DNA of 64,000 bases from Phenylobacterium sp. J367 (lineage in GTDB: Bacteria; Pseudomonadota; Alphaproteobacteria; Caulobacterales; Caulobacteraceae): positions 1,116,001 to 1,180,000 of the forward strand of contig NZ_JAJONA010000001.1 of assembly GCF_024699985.1 (NCBI RefSeq). Reading direction: 5' to 3'. Every line of letters starts with the position of its first letter. Position 1 is the stretch's first letter. The position numbers and the translations under genes were made by a program. The notes beneath the pieces are model-generated. The model was given only the letters and a program-made list of their open reading frames with translations. It had not been told where the DNA came from and made no database searches. This document shows positions 37,221 to 47,809 of the stretch, piece after piece.

Positions 37221-38498
37221 CTACCCCACCCGTGCGAACCGGCTGGTCTGGCCCCCGGGTGTCAGCATCAGCATCCCTGTGACCTTGCCCGCGCCGTCGC
37301 GCTCGAACCGCATCCTGACCGGCGTCGCCGCGCCGTCGACGAAGAACAGGTCCCCCTCCAGCGGCTGCAGCACGACGGGCGGGCGGCGGCCGTTGCGGAT
37401 CACCAACCGGCCGTCCTCGAGCACGACCTTCCGCGAGCCGTAGTCGCCCACATAGGCCCCCAGGGCCTGGGCTTCCCGCCCGCCCGGGGCTCAGCGCGGC
37501 ATGGGCCCACTCCGCCTCGGTGGCGGCGACGCCCGACGCCGACCTGCGGATCTCGGCCAGCGCCAGCGCCTGGGCGCGGACCAGCGCCTGACCGGCCGGG
37601 ACCGCCACGTCCGGCTGCACCCCCGTCCCTTCCCAGTTGCTCCGGGTGATCGGGTTCACCGGGCGGCCGTCGGACACGAACACCCGGAAGCCGTTGCCGG
37701 CCGGGCGGAAGCCGCCGGGATTGGCCGCCCCGCCGCTCGCCTCGCCGACGATCGTCGCGCGCCGGGCGGCCTGCAGGGTGTAGGCGAACGCCTCCGCCGC
37801 CGATCCCGTGCGCCCGCTGGTCAGGATGTAGAGCGGGGCGCGCAGCATCCGCTCGCCGCGCACCTCGAAGGGCGGGGTCTCGTGGGCGTCCGGGCCCCGG
37901 CTCTTGAAGGTGTTGTAGATCGGTGCGTCCTTCGGGACGAAGTAGCTCGCCAGGTAGCCGACCATGGCCGGAGACCCGCCGCCGTTGTCGCGCAGGTCGA
38001 CGATCACCGCGTCCGCCCCGGAGACCAGGGTCATGGCCGCGTCGGCGCGGGCCCGGGCCGCGGCGTCCGCCGCCTGGAAGCCTGCGAAATAGCGCATGTC
38101 GATCAGGCCTATGGCGCCCGGCAGCATCTCCACCCGGTGGAAGCCCGAGGCGGTCCGCGCGTCGGAATCGTAGCCGGCCTGCCGGACGGGCCCAAGGATC
38201 GGAGCCGCCCCCTGGGCCGGCGGGGCCGCCGACCACTGGACCTGGAAATGGGCGTCCAGGGGCTTCAGCCGGGCGGTCAGCGCCTCGGCGAGGTCGAGGG
38301 GCGCGGCGTAGCGGTCGAAGGTCCCCTTGGCGGCGTCGGCCTTGAGCCCGGCGGCGATCTCGGCCCCCGGGCCGGATCGTAGTAGTTGGCGGCGATCTGG
38401 TCGGCCACGCGGCCGACCACTGCCCGGGGCTCGGCGGCCCGCGCGCCGCCACCCATGACGACGAGCGCCGCGGCCGCGGCCAGAACCAGATGACGCAT
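37221..38498 (-). CDS. S41 family peptidase (C-terminal processing type), secreted (two frameshifts)
   Basis: A signal peptide (MRHLVLAAAAALVVMGGGARA) precedes a tail-specific protease-like domain. ADAVIVDLRDNGGGSPAM and TSGRTGSAAEAFAYTLQ hold the substrate-binding loop and the catalytic Ser, and the C-terminal 70 residues form a beta-rich domain. The frame breaks at the C run 38364-38368 (one short) and around 37481-37489 (one extra). Restored it has 425 residues. GGAG lies six bases before the ATG at 38498. It probably trims peptides in the periplasm; no PDZ domain is obvious. Confidence 0.87.
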
Positions 38499-38665
38499 CG
38501 AAATCTCCAGCAAACGCCCCTTGCGGCCCAGCTTAGCCCCGCGCCGCGCCCGCTTTAGTCGAAGGTGACTACGACCGCGCGGGATTTCGGCGTATCTGGC
38601 CCGGCCATTGACCGGCGCCGCCGTCTGGCGAGACTGCGGCCCTCATCGAGACGGGAGAGACCCCG

Positions 38666-39438
38666 CTGACCAGCCCCATCAGGATCGCCATCGCCGGCGC
38701 CAACGGCCGCATGGGCCGCGCCGTGGCCGACGCCGTGGAGGCCAACCACGAGCTGATCCTCGCCGCCGCCTTCGACCGCCCGGGGACCAAGGCCGACGGC
38801 CTCATGGGCCGCGAGGCCGCGCTGGCCGCCTGCGACGTGGTCATCGACTTCACCACCGGCGCGGCGTCGGCCGAGCTCGCCGCCGCCTGCGCCGCCCGCG
38901 GCGGCCCGGCGCTGGTGATCGGCTCCACGGGCTTCTCCGACGCCGAGCTGGCGACGATCGCCGAGGCCGCCAAGACCGTCGCCATCGTCCGGGCCGGCAA
39001 CTTCTCGCTCGGGGTGAACATGCTGATCGGCCTGGTCCGCCAGGCGGCGAAGGCGCTGCCGGCCGCCGACTACGACATCGAGATCTTCGAGGCCCACCAC
39101 CGCCGCAAGGTCGACGCGCCGTCCGGCACCGCCCTGATGCTCGGCGAGGCGGCCGCCGAGGGCCGCGGCGTCAACCTGGCCAGCGCCGGACGCCGCGCCC
39201 GCGACGGGATCACCGGCCCCCGCGACGAGGGCGAGATCGGCTTCTCCGTCCTGCGCGGCGGCGGCATCGTCGGCGAGCACAGCGTCACCTTCGCCGCCGA
39301 GGACGAGATCCTCACGCTTTTCACTCCGCCCGCGACCGCGGCCTCTTCGCCAGGGGCGCCGCCGTCGCCGCGAAGTGGGTCGCCGGCCAGAAGCCCGGCG
39401 AATACGACATGCAGGACGTGCTGGGGTTGGGCCGCTAG
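38666..39438 (+). CDS. dapB: 4-hydroxy-tetrahydrodipicolinate reductase (one frameshift; CTG start likely)
   Basis: DapB makes tetrahydrodipicolinate for lysine and diaminopimelate. The nucleotide motif [20 protein letters not shown] and the signature [20 protein letters not shown] are present. A T run at 39318-39321 seems one short; correction restores [19 protein letters not shown] and [11 protein letters not shown] at the end, for 257 residues. The family start aligns with a CTG at 38666 (then [13 protein letters not shown]), with GGGAGAGA just upstream. The next ATG (38711) would delete the nucleotide site. Confidence 0.92.
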
Positions 39439-39567
39439 CCCTCTCCCTACCCTCTCCCTCTCTTCCCCCGGCTTGCGCCGGGGTCGGGGGAGAGGAGGCT
39501 ATGGCTCAACGTCTCAGCTCCACTCCTCTCCCCCGCGAAGCGGAGAGGGAGAGGGTAGGGAGAGGGC
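39438..39567. repeat. MITE-like 130-bp inverted-repeat element, copy 2
   Basis: Its ends begin GCCCTCTCCCTACCCTCTCC and are inverted repeats. The core, CCCCCGGCTTGCGCCGGGGT, and almost all other bases match the reverse complement of 19873-20003. It starts in the dapB stop codon and ends one base before the dut stop codon. It could serve as a bidirectional terminator. Confidence 0.8.
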
Positions 39568-39568
39568 C

Positions 39569-40023
<455 letters not shown>

Positions 40024-40027
<4 letters not shown>

Positions 40028-41212
40028 TTCAGCTCCTCGGAGATGCGGCGGGCGAGCCTTTGGGCGACCTCGCCCTTGGCCATGCGCTCCCATCGCTCGA
40101 TTCCGCCCTCGCTGACGATGGCCACGGCGTTCTCGTCCCCGCCCATGGTCCCCTCGACGCTGACGTCGTTGGCGACGATCCAGTCGCAGCCCTTGCGGGC
40201 GAGCTTGGCCTTGGCGTGGGCCTCCACGTCGTTGGTCTCGGCGGCGAAGCCGACCACCAGCCTGGGGCGCCGAAGCGCCTTCGACAGCGTCGCCAGGATG
40301 TCGGGGTTCTCGACGAGGGCGATCGGCGGCGGGCCCCTCCTTGCCCTTCTTGATCTTCTGGCCGTCCGTGGTCTCCGGCCGCCAGTCCGCGACGGCCGCC
40401 ACGCAGACGGCGATATCGGCCGGCAGGGCCGCCTCGCACGCCGCCAGCATCTCGCGCGCCGTCTCCACGTCCACCCGGGTCACGCCGGCCGGGGCCGGAA
40501 GGGCCGTGGGTCCGCTGACCAGGGTCACCTCGGCGCCCAGGTCGGCCAGCGCCTTGGCGATGGCGTAGCCCTGCTTGCCGCTGGACCGGTTGGTGATCAG
40601 GCGCACCGGATCGATCGGCTCGGCGGTCGGCCCGGCCGTGACGATCGCCCGCTTGCCGGCCAGCGCACGCCCGGTCGACAGCGCCGCCATGGCCGCCTGG
40701 AAGATCGCCTCCGGTTCCGCCATCCGGCCGAAGCCGAACTCGCCGCAGGCCATGGCGCCCTCGTCCGGTCCCACGAACAGCACGCCGTCGGCCTGGAGCT
40801 GCCCGAGGTTCCGCCTGGTCGCCGGATGGTCCCACATGCGCACGTTCATCGCCGGCGCCATCAGCACCCGCTTGTCGGTGGCCATCAGGGTCGTGGACGC
40901 CAGGTCGTTGGCCAGCCCGTTCGCCGCCTTGGCCATCAGGTCGGCGGTGGCCGGGGCCACGACGACAAGGTCAGCGGACCGCGAGAGCTCGATGTGGCCC
41001 ATCTCCGCCTCGTCGGTCAGCGAGAAGAGGTCGCGATAGACCTTGTCCTCGGCCAGCGCCGAGAGGGACAGCGGCGTGACGAACTCCGCGCCCGCCTGGG
41101 TGAGGATCGGCCGCACGCCGACGCCCGCCTTGCGGAACAGCCGGGTCAGCTCCAGCGCCTTGTAGGCCGCGATGCCGCCGCCGACGATCAGCAGGATTCT
41201 CTTGCCGTCCAA
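40024..41212 (-). CDS. coaBC: Bifunctional phosphopantothenoylcysteine decarboxylase / phosphopantothenate-cysteine ligase (one frameshift)
   Basis: CoaBC makes 4'-phosphopantetheine, the coenzyme A precursor. The CoaC half shows [31 protein letters not shown] and the flap cysteine in [11 protein letters not shown]. The CoaB half shows [15 protein letters not shown] and AVADWRPE. The frame breaks at 40331-40337 (one extra base). Restored it continues as [20 protein letters not shown] to [20 protein letters not shown] and ends in RRISEELK, for 395 residues. The pathway is essential, so the break is almost surely an error. Confidence 0.94.
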
Positions 41213-41329
41213 GGCGCGTGCGCCCCCGTGAAAGGAGGCTCCGCTCTACCCGATGCGGCCGGACTCGACAAACCCGCGGACCTGTGTTCTTTCTTTGTTC
41301 CAGCTAAGCCTTTCCAGGGAGACAACAGG

Positions 41330-41899
41330 ATGGCCGGCTTGAAGTGGGCGCTGACGACGGCGCTCGGGACCTCCGCGGCGCTCGCCCTGCTCGCCGCCTG
41401 CGACAACGGCCCCTCGGCGGTGGCCACCGCGCCCCAGGCGGCCGGGACCCAGATGGCGACCCGGTCGGACTCTATTCCGACGGCGCCAACTTCGGCGCGC
41501 GAGCCGCGCGCCGATCACCGCGACGATCCGGTGAAGCTGGTCGACGGCCGCCCCATGTGGTCCGCCTCGCGCCGCTACTCCGCCGAGGAGAACGCGCGGC
41601 GCGCCTTCGAACGCAACGGCGAGGCCTTCGGCGCCCGCAACCTCGACCAGTTCGTGAAGAAGGCCCACGCCTTCGTGGAGCATCCGCCGGCCGGGACGCT
41701 GACGCTGACCCGCGCCAACGGCGACATCCTGTTCTACGACCCGAAGGGCAACGTCTTCGCGGTCGCCAGCAAGGCCGGCGCGCCCCGGACCATGTTCAAG
41801 CCCGACGAGGGCATGGCCTACTGGGAGGAACAGAAGAGCCGCGAGGCCCGCCGCGTCGCCAGCCGCGAGCGCCGCGCCTCGGACGATGACGAGACCTAG
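41330..41899 (+). CDS. Lipoprotein with a domain resembling BECR-fold (CdiA-CT type) RNase toxins
   Basis: The 189-residue protein has a lipoprotein signal ending in LLAAC (Cys24), then a low-complexity linker to about residue 65. The C-terminal domain (about 70-165) reads [18 protein letters not shown], then [22 protein letters not shown] and [10 protein letters not shown]. This order and the final R153-T154-x-F156 resemble the barnase/EndoU/colicin E5/RelE-like nucleases at the ends of contact-dependent toxins. Similarity is judged by eye and not confirmed. Here it stands alone with no immunity gene. AGGGAGA lies before the ATG. It is convergent with ubiB (4-base overlap). Confidence 0.7.
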   Translation: MAGLKWALTTALGTSAALALLAACDNGPSAVATAPQAAGTQMATRSDSIPTAPTSAREPRADHRDDPVKLVDGRPMWSASRRYSAEENARRAFERNGEAFGARNLDQFVKKAHAFVEHPPAGTLTLTRANGDILFYDPKGNVFAVASKAGAPRTMFKPDEGMAYWEEQKSREARRVASRERRASDDDET

Positions 41900-43401
41900 A
41901 GCAGCAGGCCCGCGAGGAAGGCCGCGCCCGCCGTCACCGCGCCGAGCGCGAACCACAGGAACGGGCTCGACCGGCGCTGCTCCACCACCGCCACCGCGGT
42001 CGGCGCCGGCGGGTTCTCCGCCAGCCGGGCGAGGTTGCGCAGGGCGGTCTCGACCTCGGCGGCCAGCCGGCGGACCCGGGTCGCCGGCGACAGCTCCCGG
42101 GTCATCCAGCGGCGGACCACCGGATCGGCCGCGGCCCAGATGTCATGGTCCGGGTCGATCCGCCGGGCGACGCCCTCGACGGTCATCATGGTCTTCTGCA
42201 GGAGCACCAGCTCGGGCCGGAGCCGCATGTCGAAGAGGGCGGTGATCTCGAAGAGCTGGGTCAGCACCCGGCTCATCGGCACGTCCGCCGCCGCCCGGCC
42301 GAAGATCGGCTCGCCCACCGCCCGGAGCGCCTGGGCGAAGGCGGCGACGCTGTGATGCGGGGGCACATAGCCGGCGTCGAAATGCACCTGGGCCACGTGG
42401 TCGTAGTCGCGGTTCAGGAAGCCCCAGAGGATCTGGGCGAGGTAGCGCCGCTCGGGCGCGCCCAGCCGGCCGATGATCCCGAAGTCCACCGCGGTGATCT
42501 TCGCCGGCGCCGCCACGAACAGGTTTCCCTCGTGCAGGTCGGCGTGGAACACGCCGTGGTCGAGGGCCTGGGCCAGGAAGGCCCGGATCAGGTTGTCGGC
42601 GAGCCCGGGCCGGTCGAGGCCGTCCTGGGTCAGGGCCGCCGCGTCCGACAGCGGATGCCCTTCCGCCCACTCCAGCGTCAAGACCCGCTTGCCGACGCCC
42701 TCCCAGACGACCTTGGGCGTGGTCATGTAGCCGTCCTTGGCCATGACCTCCCCGAGCTCGTCGGCGCCGGCGGCCTCGAGCCTGAGGTCGAGCTCGAGCT
42801 CGGTGGCGCGGATCACGGCGCCCGCGAAGCCCCGGGGCTCCAGCCGCCGGGCCGCCGGGACCCAGCGGTCGACGAGCCGGGCGGCCAGCGCCAGGACCTC
42901 GGGATCCTCGGCCACCCGTCGGGCGATCGCCGGGCGCAGCACCTTGACCGCCACCCGGCGGCCGTCGAGCAGGGTGGCGTCATGGGCCTGGGCCAGCGAG
43001 GCGGCCGCCACCGGGTCGCCGAACGCAGCGAACAGGCTCTCCACGCTCCGCCCGAGCGCCAGCTCCACCTCGGCCCTCGCCACCGAGGTCGGGAACGGTG
43101 GCAGGCGGTCCTTCAGCCGGGCGAGGTCCTCGGCGAACTCCCGGCCGAAGATGTCGGCCCGGGTGGACAGGAGCTGGCCGAGCTTGATCGCCACCGGCCC
43201 GAGGTTCTCGAGCGCATGCGCCAGCCGCTGGCCGGGCCGGCCCTGGCGTGCGCCGCGGCCGGCGAAGATACGCAGGACCCTGGAGAGCGTCAGCACGCTG
43301 CCGCCGTAGAGCGGCTCCAGCTCGCGGGGCAGCAGGGCGTCGTTGCGGATGAGGCTCCAGCCGGCGCCGATCAGCCGCCCGAAGGCCGCGGGTCCGCCCA
43401 T
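41896..43401 (-). CDS. ubiB: Ubiquinone biosynthesis kinase-like protein UbiB
   Basis: UbiB is an atypical kinase/ATPase of the ABC1/ADCK family needed for ubiquinone synthesis, probably helping to move lipid intermediates at the membrane. The KxGQ-type motif is seen in [10 protein letters not shown], the alanine-rich loop in [12 protein letters not shown], the lysine in VAVKVLRP and the metal-binding segments in FHADLHEGN and [10 protein letters not shown]. Two hydrophobic helices close the C-terminus ([20 protein letters not shown]). It is 501 residues and intact, and follows ubiE by three bases on the same strand. Confidence 0.93.
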   Translation of the reverse strand: MGGPAAFGRLIGAGWSLIRNDALLPRELEPLYGGSVLTLSRVLRIFAGRGARQGRPGQRLAHALENLGPVAIKLGQLLSTRADIFGREFAEDLARLKDRLPPFPTSVARAEVELALGRSVESLFAAFGDPVAAASLAQAHDATLLDGRRVAVKVLRPAIARRVAEDPEVLALAARLVDRWVPAARRLEPRGFAGAVIRATELELDLRLEAAGADELGEVMAKDGYMTTPKVVWEGVGKRVLTLEWAEGHPLSDAAALTQDGLDRPGLADNLIRAFLAQALDHGVFHADLHEGNLFVAAPAKITAVDFGIIGRLGAPERRYLAQILWGFLNRDYDHVAQVHFDAGYVPPHHSVAAFAQALRAVGEPIFGRAAADVPMSRVLTQLFEITALFDMRLRPELVLLQKTMMTVEGVARRIDPDHDIWAAADPVVRRWMTRELSPATRVRRLAAEVETALRNLARLAENPPAPTAVAVVEQRRSSPFLWFALGAVTAGAAFLAGLLL

Positions 43402-43404
43402 CCG

Positions 43405-44163
43405 CTAGATCGCCCGGCCGGTGTGCAGCGCCGCCACGCCGCCGGTGAAGTTGGTGTAGCCGACGCAGGCGAACCCGGCCTCGCCGATCATGGCCGCGAA
43501 CCGCTTCTGGTCCGGGAAGCGGCGGATGCTCTCCACCAGGTACTGATAGCTCTCCCGGTCGTTGGCCACACGGGCCCCGATCTCCGGGATCACCTTGAAG
43601 GACCAGGCGTCATAGGCCGCGCGCAGCGCCTCGGTCGTCGGCCGGGAGAACTCCAGGCACAGGAACCGGCCGCCCGGCTTCAGCACCCGGCGCGCTTCGC
43701 GGAGCGCCTGGGAGATGTCGGTGACGTTGCGGATGCCGAACGAGATCACATAGGCGTCGGCGCAGGCGTCCGGCAGCGGCAGGGCCTGGGCGTCCCCGAC
43801 CGCCCAGGCGATCTCAGGCTCGAACCCGCGCTCGCGGCCGGCGGCGATCATCTCGGCGTTGTAGTCGACGATGAACACGCGGGCGTCCTCGCCGCCCCGG
43901 CGTTCCTGGGCGCGGCGGGCCATGCGGGCGAAGCGGCGCGCCATGTCGCCGGTGCCGCCCGCGCAGTCGATGATCGTCTCGCCCGGCTGCGGATTGAGGC
44001 GGGCGGCGACGGCGTCCTTCCAGAGCCGGTGCACGCCCCCGCTCATCAGGTCGTTCATCAGGTCGTAGCGGCGGGCCACACGGTCGAAGACGCCGCGGAC
44101 CAGGCCGGGCTTGGCCTTGGGGTCCACGTCCTGGAAGCCGAAGGTGGCGGCGGGTCCGGTCAT
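43405..44163 (-). CDS. ubiE: Ubiquinone/menaquinone C-methyltransferase UbiE
   Basis: UbiE methylates a demethoxyquinol intermediate with S-adenosylmethionine. The SAM motif is [33 protein letters not shown] near the N-terminus and [20 protein letters not shown] are UbiE signatures. It has 252 residues and is intact. ATG at 44163 is the natural start. It is the first gene of a ubiE-ubiB pair, divergent from mutM. Confidence 0.94.
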   Translation of the reverse strand: MTGPAATFGFQDVDPKAKPGLVRGVFDRVARRYDLMNDLMSGGVHRLWKDAVAARLNPQPGETIIDCAGGTGDMARRFARMARRAQERRGGEDARVFIVDYNAEMIAAGRERGFEPEIAWAVGDAQALPLPDACADAYVISFGIRNVTDISQALREARRVLKPGGRFLCLEFSRPTTEALRAAYDAWSFKVIPEIGARVANDRESYQYLVESIRRFPDQKRFAAMIGEAGFACVGYTNFTGGVAALHTGRAI

Positions 44164-44223
44164 GCGACGCCTATTAGACGCCCAGGCCTTGGCGCGCCAC
44201 TCCGCCCGTGCCAAGCCTGCGAC

Positions 44224-45087
44224 ATGCCCGAGCTTCCAGAGGTCGAGACCGTGCGCGGAGGATTGGCGCCCGTGCTGGTGGGCCACAGGCTCGCCCGCGT
44301 CGAGGCGCGCCGTCCCGACCTGCGCTTTCCCCTGCCCGAGAACTTCGTCCAGCAGCTCACCGGCGCGACCATCGTCGCCCTGACCCGGCGGGCGAAATAT
44401 CTGATGGCCCGGCTCGACCGGGAGGACACGCTTGTCATGCACCTGGGCATGAGCGGCCGCTTCGAGATCGCCCGGCCCGAGGGGACCGTGCGGCCTGGCG
44501 AGTTCCACTACGCCGCCGACCCGGACCCGAAGCACGCCCACATCGTCTTCGAGACCGACGCCGGCGACCGCGTCACCTACTATGACCCGCGCCGCTTTGG
44601 TTACATGGGCCTGGTCAACACCGCCCTGCTGGACGTGCATCCCTGGTTCGCCGGGATCGGCCCGGAGCCCCTGTCGGACGCCTTCGACGCGCGCCGGCTG
44701 AAGGAAGCCTTCGCCGGGCGCAGGCAGGGGCCCAAGACCCTGCTGCTCGATCAGCGGATCGTGGCGGGCCTCGGCAACATCTATGTCTGCGAAGCCCTGC
44801 ACCGCTCGCGGATCTCTCCGTTCAAGCCGGCCGGGCGGATCACGCGGCCGAGGCTCGAGGTGCTAGCGCAGGCGGTCAAGGACGTGCTCGCCGAGGCGAT
44901 CGCGGCCGGCGGCTCCTCGCTGAAGGACTTCGCCTCCACCGACGGCGCGCTCGGCTATTTCCAGCACCGGTTCCGGGTCTACGACCGCGAAGGCCGGCCC
45001 TGCCCGAACGAAGGCTGCGGAGGCGTGATCTCCCGGAAGGTTCAGGCCGGCCGCTCCACCTTCTTCTGCCCGGTCTGCCAGAAGTGA
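44224..45087 (+). CDS. mutM: Formamidopyrimidine-DNA glycosylase
   Basis: MutM removes oxidised purines such as 8-oxoguanine and nicks the abasic site. The N-terminus starts MPELPEVE, giving the catalytic Pro2 and Glu3. [19 protein letters not shown] is the helix-two-turn-helix. The C-terminal zinc finger has CPNEGC and CPVCQ. The protein has 287 residues and is intact. Its stop overlaps the GTG of the TraB/GumN gene. Confidence 0.96.
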   Translation: MPELPEVETVRGGLAPVLVGHRLARVEARRPDLRFPLPENFVQQLTGATIVALTRRAKYLMARLDREDTLVMHLGMSGRFEIARPEGTVRPGEFHYAADPDPKHAHIVFETDAGDRVTYYDPRRFGYMGLVNTALLDVHPWFAGIGPEPLSDAFDARRLKEAFAGRRQGPKTLLLDQRIVAGLGNIYVCEALHRSRISPFKPAGRITRPRLEVLAQAVKDVLAEAIAAGGSSLKDFASTDGALGYFQHRFRVYDREGRPCPNEGCGGVISRKVQAGRSTFFCPVCQK

Positions 45088-45948
45088 GGCGGATCGCGGC
45101 GCTCCTGATCGCCGTGGCGGGCCTCGCGGCCGGCTGCGCGCGGGCCGAACCGCCTGTCTGGACGGTCACCGACCGCGACTCCGAGATGGTGATCTTCGGC
45201 TCGGTGCACGTGCTGCCGCCGGGTCTGGACTGGCGGTCCGCCGCGCTCGACCGGGCCGTGAAGCGGGCCGACGACATCTGGTTCGAGCTGCCGATGACGC
45301 CGGGCGTGGCCGACGAGAGCGCGCGGCTCGCGCTCCGCGCCGGCCTGCTGCCGCAGGGCCAGGCGCTGTCCAAGCTGCTGACGCCCGAGGACGCCCAGCG
45401 CCTGGCCAGGGTGGCCATGGCCTACGATGTCGATCCGGCCATGCTGGAGGCCTTCCGGCCCTGGATGGCCGAGCAGGCCCTGGCCGGGGCCGCCTACCGG
45501 CGGGCCCAGGCGTCGGACGCTCACGGTGTGGAGGAGACCCTCGCCGCCGCCGCGCGGCCGGAGACCCAGCGGCGCGCCTTCGAGACCCCGGCCGAACAGA
45601 TCGGCTTCTTCGCCAATGTCCCGCTCAACGAGCAGATCGCCTCCCCTGAACCAGACGGTCCGGGAGATGGAGACCGACCCCGACGAGTTCGCCCTTCTCG
45701 TTCAGGCGTGGATGGACGGCGACCTCGCCGCCATCGACCGGCTGGCGATCGCGCCGCTGAAGACGTCCGCGCCCACGCTCTACCGCCGGCTGGTCGTCGA
45801 GAGGAACGCCCGCTGGGCCGCCACGCTCGACGGCCGCCTGAAGGGCGAGGGCCGCACCGTGGTCGTGGTCGGCCTCGGTCACCTGGTGGGCCCGGAAGGC
45901 GTGCCGGCCCGGCTGCGGGCGCTTGGCTATTCCGTGAAGGGGCCTTAA
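45084..45948 (+). CDS. TraB/GumN family protein, exported (one frameshift)
   Basis: The family fold is recognised from VIFGSVHVLPPGLDW (GSxH) and VVGLGHLVG (GxGH), which form a putative metal or hydrolase site. It begins with a signal or lipoprotein peptide (AALLIAVAGLAAGC). A C run at 45643-45646 is one base long. Correction joins NEQIAS to LNQTVREMETDPDEFALLVQ and gives 287 residues. The GTG at 45084 overlaps the mutM stop. The function of GumN proteins in bacteria is not settled. Confidence 0.87.
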
Positions 45949-45978
45949 GCCCGCGCTCAAGGACCAGCGGAGGCGCCG

Positions 45979-46756
45979 ATGAGCTACGAGACCCTGATCG
46001 TCGAGACGAAGGATGGGGTGACGCTCGTCCGGCTGAACCGGCCTGAAGCGCTCAACGCGCTGAATTCAACCCTGCTGGGCGAGCTCGGCCAGGCGCTGGA
46101 CGCGGCGGCGGCGGACGACGCGGTGCGGTGCGTGGTGATCACCGGCTCGGAGCGGGCCTTCGCCGCCGGCGCCGACATCAAGGAGATGAGCGACAAGTCC
46201 TATGCCGAGATGTTCACCCAGAACTTCTTCGGCGCCCGCGGCCCAGAAGATCGAGGGCTTCCGCAAGCCGATCATCGCGGCCGTCGCGGGCTACGCCCTG
46301 GGCGGCGGCTGCGAGCTCGCCATGCTCTGCGACTTCATCATCGCCGCCGATACCGCCAAGTTCGGCCAGCCGGAGATCAACCTCGGCGTCGTGCCCGGCA
46401 TCGGCGGCACCCAGCGGCTGACCCGTTTCGTCGGCAAGTCCAAGGCGATGGACATGATCCTGACCGCCCGGATGATGGATGCGGCCGAGGCCGAGCGCGC
46501 GGGGCTCGTGAGCCGCGTCGTGCCGGCCGACAAGCTGGTCGAGGAGGCGATGGCCGCCGCGGCGAAGATCGCCGGCCAGTCGCCGCTCGCCGTGGCCATG
46601 GCCAAGGAGCTGGTGGACGCCGCCTACGAGACCACCATGACCGCCGGCGTGGCGCTGGAGCGGCGCCTCTTCCACTCCCTCTTCGCCTTCGACGACCAGA
46701 AGGAGGGCATGGCCGCCTTCGTCGAGAAGCGGAAGCCGAGCTTCACGGGCCGGTAG
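45979..46756 (+). CDS. Enoyl-CoA hydratase/isomerase (one frameshift)
   Basis: The enzyme adds water to 2-enoyl-CoA in beta-oxidation. [10 protein letters not shown] holds the oxyanion hole, [15 protein letters not shown] follows, and catalytic glutamates lie in [12 protein letters not shown]. The C run 46235-46237 is one base long; correction joins QNFFGA to [18 protein letters not shown] and gives 258 residues, the family length. The gene lies in a same-strand series from mutM to rpsT. The substrate is probably short- or medium-chain acyl-CoA. Confidence 0.93.
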
Positions 46757-46759
46757 TTC

Positions 46760-47338
46760 GTGCGGCTCCTCGCCTTCGGCGACAGCTTCGTCCTGGGCCA
46801 GGGCGATCCCGACCACCTGGGCTGGATCGGCCGTGCGCTCCTGGGCCGCAGCGAGGTGACGCTCTACAACCTCGGCGTCCGGGGCGACACCAGTGCGGAC
46901 ATCGTACGCCGCTGGCGGGCGGAGGCCGAGGCGCGCCTTCGTCCGGGCGAATGCGCCTTCGTCTTCTCGTTCGGGGCCAACGACAGCGCGCTGGAGGGCG
47001 GGTCTCCCCGCGTGGCGCCGGCGCAGACGCTGCTCAATGCGCGCAGCCTGCTGACCGAGGCCGGGAAGCTCGGCCCGGTCCTGCTGGTCGGGCCGCCGCC
47101 CATGCCCGATCCCGGGATCTGCGCCCGGCTGGAGGCCCTCAACGAGCACCTCAAGGCCCTGGCCGGACGGCTGCAGGTTCCCTTCATCGACGTCTTCCGG
47201 CCGCTGTTCGCCGACGGCCTCTGGAACCGCGAAGCCGAGACGATCGACGGCGCGCATCCGGGGGCCGGCGGCTACGGGCGGATGGCCGATCTGGTCGCCG
47301 CGCACCCGGCCTGGCGGACGTTCACCGGGATGTCTTAG
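46760..47338 (+). CDS. SGNH/GDSL hydrolase family protein
   Basis: The nucleophile motif GDSF lies at the start (LLAFGDSFVLGQGD). The G of LGVRGDTS, the N of SFGANDS and the D-x-x-H of DGAHPGAGGYG complete the SGNH set. It is 192 residues and lacks a signal peptide, so it is probably a cytoplasmic esterase of the TesA/GDSL type. The GTG at 46760 lies three bases after the enoyl-CoA hydratase stop. The substrate is unknown. Confidence 0.88.
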   Translation: MRLLAFGDSFVLGQGDPDHLGWIGRALLGRSEVTLYNLGVRGDTSADIVRRWRAEAEARLRPGECAFVFSFGANDSALEGGSPRVAPAQTLLNARSLLTEAGKLGPVLLVGPPPMPDPGICARLEALNEHLKALAGRLQVPFIDVFRPLFADGLWNREAETIDGAHPGAGGYGRMADLVAAHPAWRTFTGMS

Positions 47339-47355
47339 ATTCAGCCGGCGCGGCA

Positions 47356-47384
47356 TTGACCCCGGGAGCCTGCTCCCGTATATC
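47356..47384 (+). promoter_or_regulatory. Strong promoter of rpsT with a dyad in the spacer
   Basis: TTGACC (47356-47361) and TATATC (47379-47384) are separated by 17 bases. The spacer holds CGGGAG-CCTG-CTCCCG (47363-47378), a perfect dyad that could bind a regulator. Confidence 0.7.
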
Positions 47385-47399
47385 CGCGCCTCCAATTTG

Positions 47400-47422
47400 C
47401 CCGCCCGGCCCTCCGCCGGGCG
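47400..47422 (+). other. Hairpin in the rpsT leader
   Basis: GCCCGGC-CCTCC-GCCGGGC forms a stable stem in the untranslated leader about 30 bases before the rpsT ATG. Leaders of S20 genes are often targets of autoregulation, so this is a candidate site. Confidence 0.4.
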
Positions 47423-47447
47423 CGATCCGTATTGAAGAGCATTTAGA

Positions 47448-47714
47448 ATGGCCAACACGCCCGGCGCCAAGAAGGCGGTTCGCAAGATCGCCCGTCGCAC
47501 CGAAGTCAACACCGCCCGCCGTTCGCGCGTGCGCACCTACCTCCGCAAGTTCCAGGAGGCCCTGACCTCGGGCGACAAGACCGCGGCGACCGCGGCCTTC
47601 GTGAAGGCCCAGTCGGAGCTGATGCGCGCCGTCACCAAGGGCGTCGTGCACAAGAACACCGGCTCGCGGAAGGTCTCGCGCCTCGCCGCCCAGCTGAAGA
47701 AGCTGTCGGCCTAA
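47448..47714 (+). CDS. rpsT: 30S ribosomal protein S20
   Basis: This 88-residue basic protein binds 16S rRNA in the small subunit. Its start ([21 protein letters not shown]) and the later [21 protein letters not shown] are S20 signatures. It lies directly before dnaA, an order also known from Caulobacter. It has its own promoter and terminator, so it is a single-gene unit. Confidence 0.97.
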   Translation: MANTPGAKKAVRKIARRTEVNTARRSRVRTYLRKFQEALTSGDKTAATAAFVKAQSELMRAVTKGVVHKNTGSRKVSRLAAQLKKLSA

Positions 47715-47780
47715 GGCCACGCTTCCGGGCCGGGCGGAGAACCCTCCGCACGGCCCACTTTTCCGATGGGAATTCCCTTC

Positions 47781-47809
47781 AGCAGCGCTCCTTAGGAGCG
47801 CTGCTTTTT
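47781..47809 (+). terminator. Rho-independent terminator of rpsT
   Basis: AGCAGCGCTCC, loop TTA and GGAGCGCTGCT form an 11-bp stem, followed by a T run to 47809. Confidence 0.92.
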
